DNA of 12,568 bases from Hydrogenothermaceae bacterium (lineage in GTDB: Bacteria > Aquificota > Aquificae > Hydrogenothermales > Hydrogenothermaceae), in NCBI GenBank assembly GCA_026984415.1, contig JALSSE010000210.1:1-12568 (forward strand), in the 5' to 3' direction. The notes under the pieces are model-generated. The model saw only the letters and a program-made list of their open reading frames with translations. It searched no databases and was not told where the DNA came from. Below are positions 1 through 7,800 of this stretch, piece after piece; position 1 is the stretch's first letter; each line of letters opens with the position of its first letter. The position numbers and the translations under genes were made by a program.

Positions 1-2
1 TA

Positions 3-990
3 GCACTAAAGAAAATAAACGCAGAATACGAACTACCAAACGAACACCACACAAAAATAGTAAACCACCTAATAGAAATAGACAAAAAAGAAGGTAGCAA
101 AATAAAAACATTCATGACATTAAAAGAGAGAATGGAAATATTAGAAGAATACAGGGAATCAAACGAAAAGCTATTCAAAGAATGGTTTAATACAGAAAAC
201 CAATTCGTACTAACAGAAGAAGAAATAAAATACTACAAAGAACAAGACAAAATACCAGAAGAAGAAAAACAAAAAATAATAGAAGAAAGATACCAAAAAA
301 TAAAAGACTATCTAAAACAAAACATACCAGACTACGAAAAATACAGATACGGGACAAAAACAATACCAAACCTAACAATAAAAAGCAGAGAAATACCAAC
401 AATAAGAGGATACATAGAGAGGATAGAGCCAAAAATAACAGGATGGGCAGTAGACATAGAAAAAAAAGAACCATTAACATTAGAAATAAAAATAAACAAC
501 ACAGCAGTAGGACAAACCAAAACAAACCAAAACAGACCAAAAGTAAGTGAAACAATAGGGAAACAAACACCAGCAGGATTTGAAATAGACTGGAGAGAAA
601 TAGAACTACCAGAAGAACTAAAAAAACTACCAGAAGGGACAAAATGTCAAATAAGAATAATAGAAAAAGATAAAGAGGTAGTACTACCGGGGAACTACAA
701 AGAGTTAACAATAGAGGAGATAAAAGAGAAAACAAACAACCCGAACCCATACATAAAATACAACTGGGAAGAAATAAACAAACACTTTGAACACCTTCAA
801 ATAGACCAATTCTACATAGACATACTAAAAGGAGGAAGAGCTACAATAGGTGGATTAGCCTGTTTAAAAAAAGGTAAAGAGAACAAATACAAACTAAAAA
901 TAAAAGACAAAGAAGGGGAAAAAGGGATAAAATGGGGAATAAACTCACCAGTATTTGCGAAAAAGAAACCAGACAACCCCCATGCAAAGA
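3..990 (+). other. T-depleted coding segment with abrupt end
   Basis: On the + strand this stretch is strongly depleted in T. Hand counts give 4 T in 60 bases at 481-540 and 6 in 60 at 721-780, against 22 in 60 at 1021-1080 in the same gene. From 114 to about 990 every isoleucine codon is ATA. Asn is AAC with one exception, and Tyr, Asp and Phe mostly end in C. After about 1000 Asn is always AAT and T-ending codons become common. The change lies within a conserved protein domain, not at a gene or domain edge. A recombination junction or a selected low-U mRNA are both possible. Confidence 0.7.
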
Positions 991-1106
991 AAGCAAGATT
1001 TTTAGTTGAGAATGTATTATTAGACAAAGAAAATACATTATTACTTGTTGATGAATCTGGTAATAAATATAATCTTTTGAAAATTATAGAAAGTAAGGAA
1101 TTATAA
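3..1106 (+). CDS. Modular capsule/surface-glycan protein, C-terminal part (5' end outside window)
   Basis: The frame is open from base 3 with no stop, so this is the 3' end of a longer gene. The ATG at 114 has no clear ribosome binding site and is probably internal. Seen, counting residues from that ATG: a charged helical stretch (about 1-80) containing an ESNEKLFKEWF segment, which resembles the ends of sulfotransferase-like proteins in capsule loci (weak recollection). Next comes a beta-sandwich module (about 96-204; GYIERI...ITGW...AGFEIDW pattern), alike to the modules in the giant glycosyltransferase at 4840-9255. Last is a C-terminal domain (about 230-325; WGINSP...AKK.P.NP.A..ARF) alike to the C-terminus of the sulfotransferase at 2955-4025. 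The stop overlaps the next start as TAATG, so it is probably translationally coupled to the KpsC-like gene. Codon use is extreme (every Ile ATA, almost all Asn AAC) until about 990, then becomes ordinary. The catalytic part, if any, lies upstream and unseen. Confidence 0.8.
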   Translation, partial: ALKKINAEYELPNEHHTKIVNHLIEIDKKEGSKIKTFMTLKERMEILEEYRESNEKLFKEWFNTENQFVLTEEEIKYYKEQDKIPEEEKQKIIEERYQKIKDYLKQNIPDYEKYRYGTKTIPNLTIKSREIPTIRGYIERIEPKITGWAVDIEKKEPLTLEIKINNTAVGQTKTNQNRPKVSETIGKQTPAGFEIDWREIELPEELKKLPEGTKCQIRIIEKDKEVVLPGNYKELTIEEIKEKTNNPNPYIKYNWEEINKHFEHLQIDQFYIDILKGGRATIGGLACLKKGKENKYKLKIKDKEGEKGIKWGINSPVFAKKKPDNPHAKKARFLVENVLLDKENTLLLVDESGNKYNLLKIIESKEL

Positions 1107-2077
1107 TGCCTATTGGTATATTTTCTAAAGGAATTATAAAAAGCATTCCATATATAGATGTTTTTTTAGAAGATGAAATTATTTTTAATCCCAAAAAACC
1201 AGATAGGTTAACTGCTATAGCTGGTTGGGGATACAAATTTACGTCAAAAAAAGCTATAAAGAAAGCTGAAAAATGGGAACTTCCTTATATTGCTCTGGAA
1301 GATGGATTTATCCGTTCAATTGGTCTTGGGTTCGAAGAACCTCCTTTATCTCTAATTATAGACCCTGTTGGGATTTACTATGATTCTACAAAACCTTCTT
1401 TCCTTGAAAATATACTAAATTCAGATGGATGGCAAACAGAGGAACTATTAAATGAAGCAAGAAAAATAAAAGAAATGATAACTAAATATAATATAAGCAA
1501 ATATAATAACTCAAAACCTGTTCCTATTGATTTTTTTAAAGAGTTTAAGAACAAAGAAAAAGTGCTTGTGATAGACCAGACTAAGGGAGATGCTTCAGTT
1601 ATATTAGGTGGAGCTAATCAAAAAACTTTTAAAGAAATGTATTTATCGGCAGTTGAAGAAAACCCTGATTCTGTAATTTTTATAAAAACACATCCAGACG
1701 TAATAAAAGGAAAGAAAAAGGGATATTTAACTAAATTTAAAAAATATCCTGAAGTTTTTATAATTTCTGAAAATTACAATCCGATACAGTTATTAAAAGC
1801 TATGGATAAAGTATATACTGTTTCTTCCCAGATGGGATTTGAGGCTTTAATTTTGGAAAAAGAGGTTTATTGTTTTGGTCTTCCTTTTTATGCTGGATGG
1901 GGACTAACTAAAGATAGAAAAAAAATAGAAAGGAGAAAAAAACAAAGGAACATTTATGAGCTAATTTCGGCCTGTTATATACTTTATACCAAATATATAA
2001 ATCCATATACTAAAAAAGAATTATCTAATGTTTTTGAAGTGATTGAATATATTAATCAAAAAAAGTCTATGGTTTGA
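1106..2077 (+). CDS. KpsC-like capsule polysaccharide protein (single-module beta-Kdo transferase family)
   Basis: Resembles the Capsule_synth/KpsC-LipA family, whose characterised members add beta-Kdo residues to a phosphatidylglycerol primer at the inner membrane, making the linker of ABC-exported capsules. Seen (323 aa): GWG at 40-42, EDGFIRSIGLG at 65-75, PPLSLIIDPVGIYYDST at 79-95, DQTKGDAS at 157-164, KTHPD at 194-198, SSQMGFEAL at 240-248 and FGLPFYAGWGLT at 257-268. These are the hallmark blocks of one KpsC module. Typical KpsC has two such modules (about 670 aa), so this is a one-module form that may add only one linkage or work with a separate partner. The start is fixed by AAGGA at 1095-1099, seven bases before an ATG that overlaps the upstream stop. 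The 3' end overlaps the convergent hydrolase gene by 11 bp. Family is confident; the exact linkage made is not. Confidence 0.9.
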   Translation: MPIGIFSKGIIKSIPYIDVFLEDEIIFNPKKPDRLTAIAGWGYKFTSKKAIKKAEKWELPYIALEDGFIRSIGLGFEEPPLSLIIDPVGIYYDSTKPSFLENILNSDGWQTEELLNEARKIKEMITKYNISKYNNSKPVPIDFFKEFKNKEKVLVIDQTKGDASVILGGANQKTFKEMYLSAVEENPDSVIFIKTHPDVIKGKKKGYLTKFKKYPEVFIISENYNPIQLLKAMDKVYTVSSQMGFEALILEKEVYCFGLPFYAGWGLTKDRKKIERRKKQRNIYELISACYILYTKYINPYTKKELSNVFEVIEYINQKKSMV

Positions 2078-2082
2078 CTTTT
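2061..2082. terminator. Hairpin across overlapping convergent stops, possible bidirectional terminator
   Basis: A perfect 7-bp inverted repeat, AAAAGTC / GACTTTT (2061-2067 and 2076-2082) with an 8-base loop, spans both stop codons of the convergent genes (TGA at 2075-2077 on +, TAG at 2067-2069 on -). A seven-base A run at 2058-2064 gives the - strand transcript a run of seven U including the stem end, the better terminator of the two. On the + strand the U run is only the last four stem bases. The stem is AT-rich and weak. Confidence 0.4.
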
Positions 2083-2942
2083 ACAGTTTTACAGTAATTT
2101 TTAGGAACTGATTTTTCTTTAGGCCATTTAAATAGAGCATAAAAACATCCTACAGAAGTTAGTTTTCCATATTTATCAAATAAACATGAAGTTCTTACCT
2201 GTTCACGTTTATAACAATCATGTCCAGCTCCAAACCATGCATATTTTTCAACATATGGGCACTTTTCTAATTCAGGTAGAACAGCTTTCATAAATTCTAA
2301 AACTTCTTTCTCAGAATATTTGTTTTTACATTTATACTTTTTTTTCAATTTACAGTTTCTTTTTGAAGATTTCCAGTCAGCAACAGCAAATTCTGTAATC
2401 CATATAGGTAAATGATATTTCTTGTAGATATAGTCTATTTTTTTCAGGAATTTTTTGGGATTCGGTGAAGTATATAGATGTACTGCTATAAAATCAAATT
2501 TCAGGTGTTTTTTTTTAGCAATTTTATAAAATTTTTTAAACCATTGGTTTGTCCCTCCAGCAACTGCTGGGCTGGATATTTTCTCAGCTAATTGTTCAAT
2601 TTCAGGCCAAAGTTTTACAACCTGTTCTACAGTCATATTTGCTTGGTCTTTCTTATCAGGTTCATTAAAAACAAGAAGTACAGGAACCTTACCCATTGAA
2701 CGTAAAGCTTTTAGTTCTTTTTTTAATCGTTTTTGTTTTCCACCCCATAACATTGGAACAAAATTAGCAGAAGTCCCCTTTATAGGATAAGGTTTCCATG
2801 TATAATACCAACTTACATTTAATGCATTAATTCTATCAGCAGATTTTAAATCTGCGAGGCAGGCACCCTTTTTTTCACTTGCAAAAGAATGCTGTAATAA
2901 AATTAGCAAAAAGAGAATTAAATAAATTTTTTTAATTAACAT
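2067..2942 (-). CDS. Secreted glycoside hydrolase, GH128/Asl1-like catalytic domain
   Basis: Last gene of the - strand operon. It has an N-terminal signal peptide (LIKKIYLILFLLILL core, likely cut near SFA/SEK at about residue 21) followed by a TIM-barrel-type glycosidase of the Glyco_hydro_cc family. Seen: WYYTW at 45-49, FVPMLWG at 61-67, FNEPD at 92-96 with Glu94 as probable acid/base, AVHLY at 153-157 and WITEFA at 181-186 with Glu184 as probable nucleophile. Characterised GH128 enzymes cut beta-1,3-glucans; the substrate here is unknown. Several Cys lie in the C-terminal third (187-288), suggesting disulfides. The start follows the upstream sulfotransferase by 12 bp with no clear Shine-Dalgarno, so translation may be coupled. 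In this setting it may trim or release the polysaccharide in the periplasm or outside, as hydrolases do in other exopolysaccharide loci (inference). Confidence 0.85.
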   Translation of the reverse strand: MLIKKIYLILFLLILLQHSFASEKKGACLADLKSADRINALNVSWYYTWKPYPIKGTSANFVPMLWGGKQKRLKKELKALRSMGKVPVLLVFNEPDKKDQANMTVEQVVKLWPEIEQLAEKISSPAVAGGTNQWFKKFYKIAKKKHLKFDFIAVHLYTSPNPKKFLKKIDYIYKKYHLPIWITEFAVADWKSSKRNCKLKKKYKCKNKYSEKEVLEFMKAVLPELEKCPYVEKYAWFGAGHDCYKREQVRTSCLFDKYGKLTSVGCFYALFKWPKEKSVPKNYCKTVKVKP

Positions 2943-2954
2943 AGTAATTAAAAT

Positions 2955-4025
2955 CTATATTTTGTGGAAAAGTGTTGCAATATGTTCTTTATTCCCTTTA
3001 CTATTTACTAAATATAACTTTGCTGATTCCCCTTCTTTGAGTGGTGGTATTAAGACTTTAAATCGTGCATTTTGGGCATTAGGATTATTGGGAAATTTTT
3101 TAGCAATAATAGGAGAAGGGATATCCCAAGTAACTTTAAAGCTTTCTCTATCTTTTTCAAGATATAATTGGAATTTTTCGGAAATATTTGGTTTTAATAC
3201 TATTACTCCACCTATTTTTACTAAATTATCTTTTAGCTCATAAGCATCAAAATTAATGTACTCAATATTTGAATTTGAAATAAATCTTGCTGATATGTTG
3301 TTGTAATCATCTATTTTTCTTTCTATTACGTGTGATAAGTTTTCAAGCTTTCCTCCATAACTATGTTCTTTAGAAAGGACTTTATCAATTAATTTTTCAT
3401 TGTAAGTAGCTCCTATCAGGTTAAATAATTTATTTAAACTTTGTGCTTTATTTACAATATCTTCGTAGGAAATCCAAAAACAATTATTTTTGTTTTCTGT
3501 CCATTTTTTTGCTTGTTCTTCAAATAGTTTTATTTGATTAACTACTTCTTCTGGTTTATGATTTTTCCAGAAACCACTATTAATTACTTTACTAATATCT
3601 CTAGTTAAAAAAATAAAAAAAGGATTGGGCATAAGTTTTGATAAAAAATCAAGGTAAGGAATTAATTTATAGTTTTCTGTGCCACCTAAATTATATGGTA
3701 GATACCTAATTTCTTTAAATCCCCAACATTCAATATTATTTTTTATATCACCAACTAATTGATTTTTTAATAAAATTTGTGCATCTCTAAAAAAAAGTTT
3801 CTCATCTAATTCATCAGCACCATAGAATGGGTCTGTTGGGTCAGTTGGTCTTTTACCGTGTTGTTCTTTTGTAATTTTTAAAGAAGTATAAGTAGAAAAT
3901 AAATTGAAGCAAATGTTCATATTTTCGCCTCTAATTAATACACCTGGAATAGTGTTTAGTATTCCCATTAATAAAGTAGAACCAGTTCTGCCATATGTTA
4001 AAATTAATATACTTTTATATTTCAT
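2955..4025 (-). CDS. Sulfotransferase with extra C-terminal beta-rich domain
   Basis: A PAPS-dependent sulfotransferase by motif. The 5'-phosphosulfate loop is TYGRTGSTLL at residues 10-19, at the very N-terminus. The 3'-phosphate motif is FLTRDISKVINSGFW at 139-153, with Arg142 and Ser150 eight residues apart as in the classic family. There is no signal peptide or membrane segment, so it is cytoplasmic and should act on a glycan before export. After the catalytic part (to about 250) comes a domain at 254-352 (GGVIVLKP...WDIPSPIIAKK.P.NP.A..ARF) clearly alike to the C-terminus of the gene at 3-1106; its function is unknown. GGAGT at 4034-4038 is a good Shine-Dalgarno 8 bases upstream. It is third in the operon, 43 bp after the Stf0-like gene and 12 bp before the hydrolase. 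Sulfotransferase assignment is firm; the acceptor is not known. Confidence 0.85.
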   Translation of the reverse strand: MKYKSILILTYGRTGSTLLMGILNTIPGVLIRGENMNICFNLFSTYTSLKITKEQHGKRPTDPTDPFYGADELDEKLFFRDAQILLKNQLVGDIKNNIECWGFKEIRYLPYNLGGTENYKLIPYLDFLSKLMPNPFFIFLTRDISKVINSGFWKNHKPEEVVNQIKLFEEQAKKWTENKNNCFWISYEDIVNKAQSLNKLFNLIGATYNEKLIDKVLSKEHSYGGKLENLSHVIERKIDDYNNISARFISNSNIEYINFDAYELKDNLVKIGGVIVLKPNISEKFQLYLEKDRESFKVTWDIPSPIIAKKFPNNPNAQNARFKVLIPPLKEGESAKLYLVNSKGNKEHIATLFHKI

Positions 4026-4068
4026 TAAGTTTTACTCCAGATAGTATTTAGGTATTTTGAGTTTATAT

Positions 4069-4827
4069 TTAAATTCTTTTGCATACCTCAAAATTTCCTA
4101 ATTTTAAAAGTTCCTCTTCAAAATTCCTTATATTTGGAAATTTATCATATAAATGTCTTGTTTTTTGATTTCCTTTTTTTCTCATTTCCTTTATATGATT
4201 TTCTATTTCTTTTTTTTCTAAAGATATAGATAAAAATTCAAGTATTTCTTTTATTTTTTTTACTGTATCTTGTAATTCTATTTCATACAACTCTTCAAAT
4301 GTTATACATTTAACATTTTTTTTATTATTTAAATTTTGAATATATTCAAATGTATATTTTAAAATTTCTCTATCTTTTTTTTCACGATTAATTAAGTTAT
4401 TAATTGGTATAGGTTCTTTAATAATATTTTCTGTAATTTTTTCCTTTGATTTATTTTTAAGATTTGGTCCCCATATTCCAGTTTGCTTTGCAAAGTGTAG
4501 CGAAAGCAGACGATATTTTGAGTTTTTCCTATACAAAAATAAATGTTTATATCCCAGTTCTGTACTAACTTCAGCAAGAGATTCAGAAATTCCTTTTGGA
4601 ACCGTTTCAACACAGTGTTTTATTACTTGAGGTGTTTTTAATATTTTTTTTATTTCTTCTTTTGCTGTATTGGTATTTTTACTTTCTAAAAAATTCTTTG
4701 TTACATATCCATAAAGCCTATCTCTATTAAAAGGTTCATGTTCTGTTGCCTTTAAATTACTTAATTTGGTAATCCATTGTGTGAAGTTTGTTCCTCCAGT
4801 TCTTCTTAAAGTCCATATTATAAACAT
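4069..4827 (-). CDS. Stf0-like sulfotransferase
   Basis: A 252-residue protein with sulfotransferase signatures of a type different from its neighbour. The phosphosulfate loop TLRRTGGTNFTQW is at 6-18, EHEPFN at 29-34, and the 3'-phosphate-binding block runs from FLYRKN (97-102; Arg100) through RLLSLHFAKQTGIW (106-119; Ser109). The A.QTG.W pattern is what I associate with Stf0-type enzymes, which in mycobacteria sulfate trehalose, so a sugar acceptor is plausible. The second half is a charged helical tail. It is cytoplasmic, with no signal or membrane helix. The start is well supported: GAGGTGA at 4831-4837 ends 3 bases before the ATG, and the gap to the upstream giant gene is only 12 bp. Two distinct sulfotransferases in one operon suggest two sulfation positions on the same glycan (inference). 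Confidence 0.8.
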   Translation of the reverse strand: MFIIWTLRRTGGTNFTQWITKLSNLKATEHEPFNRDRLYGYVTKNFLESKNTNTAKEEIKKILKTPQVIKHCVETVPKGISESLAEVSTELGYKHLFLYRKNSKYRLLSLHFAKQTGIWGPNLKNKSKEKITENIIKEPIPINNLINREKKDREILKYTFEYIQNLNNKKNVKCITFEELYEIELQDTVKKIKEILEFLSISLEKKEIENHIKEMRKKGNQKTRHLYDKFPNIRNFEEELLKLGNFEVCKRI

Positions 4828-4839
4828 ATATCACCTCAT

Positions 4840-7800
4840 TTAAGTTGTTTCATTTTCATCAATTATACTTTTACTGTTTATATACCGAGTAGAGTAATCT
4901 TTGTTATATAACATGTCTGAAATTTCAGATAAAGCAACAGCATATCGTTTATATTCAATTGCATTATTAAAATGTTGTTTTCTTTTTACCTCTTCTATGA
5001 CTTTTTTCTTTAATTCTTTATTATATTTATAATGTAGTAAGTATGCTCTATTTTCTAATATTTTTTCAACTCCTGAAATAAAATGTATTCCCTCCGAAAC
5101 TCTAATCCATGGTGAGTATTTAAAAAGAGGAAATTTAATTGCAGTAAAATCAGATAGAGTTTTATATTTTATGATTCTATGTCTGAAATGACTCAATGTA
5201 GGAATATCACAATTTGAATAATGTCCTTTTCCTAAAATATATGGTATAAAAGTTGGTGTATCAAAATACATTTCATATTCCCAAGGTTTATGTTTTGAAA
5301 AATCAATAAAATCTAAATTATCGCATGAATAAATATCGACTAAATCCGCCCGTACACTATCATAACTATTTTTCTCCAAGAAATTAATGAATTCATAAAT
5401 ACTCTTTTCCTCGCAATCAGGAAAAATAAGATATTCATCTGCATCAACGAGAAGCACCCATTTATTCATACTGAAATTGGACATCAAAGCCTGTTGCCAG
5501 ACTACACCATAATGTGAGTTACTATATTTCCCATCTGTAGAAAAAAGGACTACATCAGGTTGTTCTAACAATAATTCTCTTGTACCATCATCAGATAAAT
5601 TATCTACAATTAGAAAACATTTAACACCTAAATTTCTATAATATTCTAAAAAGTGTGGAATTATTATTTTTTCATTTCGTACCGTAGCTATTAGGTGGAT
5701 TTCTTCTTTAATTAATTGTTGTAACTTTTCAGAATTTGTTAATAATTCTAATTGGTTTATATAAATATCTGAAATATCATATATTGTTGAAAATATTTTC
5801 TTAGGTAAAAGATATTCTTTATTTTTTAAATTGTGAATAAAATACATATCTTTGTCAGTATCTAAATGAACCATAGAGATAGGGGTTATTTTTGTCGGAT
5901 AAAATGTATTCTCATATAAACCTACTGGTTTAGCTGCATCATGCGTTTTTCTTCTCTGATAGGTTATATATTCTTCATTACTTGGCGATATTCCTGATAA
6001 TCTTAGTAAATCACCTATTAATTTATCTTCCATTATAGATACACTAACTAAAAGTTGTCCTTCTTTAGTTTTTAATGACTTAAGTAGCTTATATATTGCA
6101 TATCTTGAAAGTGAATATCCGCCACCACCATCTGCATATTTAGAAGGTTCTGGTGATTTATCTATACTATTTTTATAAAATTCTGATTTAGATTTTTTCA
6201 TATGCCATAATCTATTTGTTGTACCTAAATCTCTTTCTATAATTCTTCCATAGTAATGATGTTTTTTGTATGTAGGTTTTGAAAAAAATTCTTTTACGTT
6301 GAAATAACAATCATCGTCTATTTTATAAACATATTGAAATTGAGTATTATAATATATCCATTCATAGAGTTTTAAACTCTTTTGAGGAAGATACTCATAA
6401 TCATCAGAAACGTTTAAATAAAGAACATCATCTCTAACATTGTCATCTCCTCCACCAACTACTATTAAATATGGTATATTTAGCTCTTCCAAATCTTTCA
6501 ACCATGTTTCTCTAATAGTTTTTATTCGTGTATTTAAGTTTTTTTGACAGGAATAAATAACAACTAATGTATCTGAAAAAGGATTTTTAAAATTTAGTTT
6601 TAAATTTGCTTTTTTTAACGATTCCAATATTTCTGTTAGTTCCTCATTATTTTTTAACGAATCTAAGATTTCATTAACTAAGAATTTAATAAATTCATTA
6701 TTAAAATTATTTTTAAATAGATACAAGTATTGTAAAGTAGTTATTATAGTAGAAGGAATGGATTTATCTGTTTTCTTATTTTTTAATACATATTGTGAAA
6801 TTTTTTCTAAAGTTTTTAAAAGAATATTTTCATTTTTATCCTTCATGCTAAGAAAAAATAAGAATGGTAAACCAACCCATTTAGTTTTTTCTTGAGAAAG
6901 GAAAAATGCAAGATTATATGCTGAATTATAATCTTTATTCTTTATATCTGAAAGAAGTTTTCTTTCGGAATGGAAGTAGTTACTTAATGGAAATTTACTA
7001 AGATAACGTATTGTATCATATGAATTATTTATTTTTTGGGAATCTAAAAAATTAAATAAAGATTTTTCCTCAATTAAAGGATGTGTTAAAAATCTAATTA
7101 TTTCAGAGTCTTTATTGATTAATATATCTATAAGATTTTTTAATATTTTTTTATTCTCTGGATTATTTCTTAATTCCCAGAAAATATTTTCTCTTATAAA
7201 GGTTTTAACATCATAATTTTCTTTCAAAAGAAAATAGCTATAAGATTTAACAATTTCATTATAATCTTCTGGAAATATTTTTTTAGTGAAAACATCATAA
7301 ATTTTTATGTATTGATTATATGCTTCTTGTAAATCTGGGTTTTCAGTTAATAAATCATTACCAACAAATTTCCAGAAATTTTTATTTAATCCATAGTTTC
7401 TAACTATAAATGATATATAATCTTTTTGAACATAATCTGGTGTAAATTTTATAGTATCAAGTAAATTTACAGCTGATTGTATTATATTTTTGTCATATAA
7501 TCTTGAAAACCATTTATCATGAAAAGAATCTATAAAATTTATAAATGCATAATAAAATTTATCTATTAGCTCAGAATCAAATTTTAATATATTTTTTCTA
7601 AACTGATTCACTGTAAAATATATGCATTCGGTAGCTACCCACCCTTCATTTGGATTTATCTTCCATAGAAGTTCCTCAATTGCTTTAAAGTCTTTTTTTA
7701 AGGATAATAAAGATAATAAAACTGTCTTATTATAAGTATCTTTTCTATTCTTAATAGAGCTAATAAGTTTGTCTAAATCAAAAAATTCTTCTACTCTTTT

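Noticed and set aside
187..750. A 187-codon open frame on the - strand, rich in Leu and Phe
   Set aside because: It is the antisense of the T-depleted gene; the missing T removes - strand stops and makes a hydrophobic false protein. No ribosome site was seen.
2341..2515. Runs of seven to eight T in the hydrolase gene, considered as phase-variable slippage tracts
   Set aside because: Such runs are Lys codons common throughout this AT-rich DNA, the frame is intact, and nothing marks them as switches.
2962..3243. A 93-codon + strand frame
   Set aside because: It lies wholly inside the sulfotransferase on the other strand and shows no ribosome site or family resemblance.
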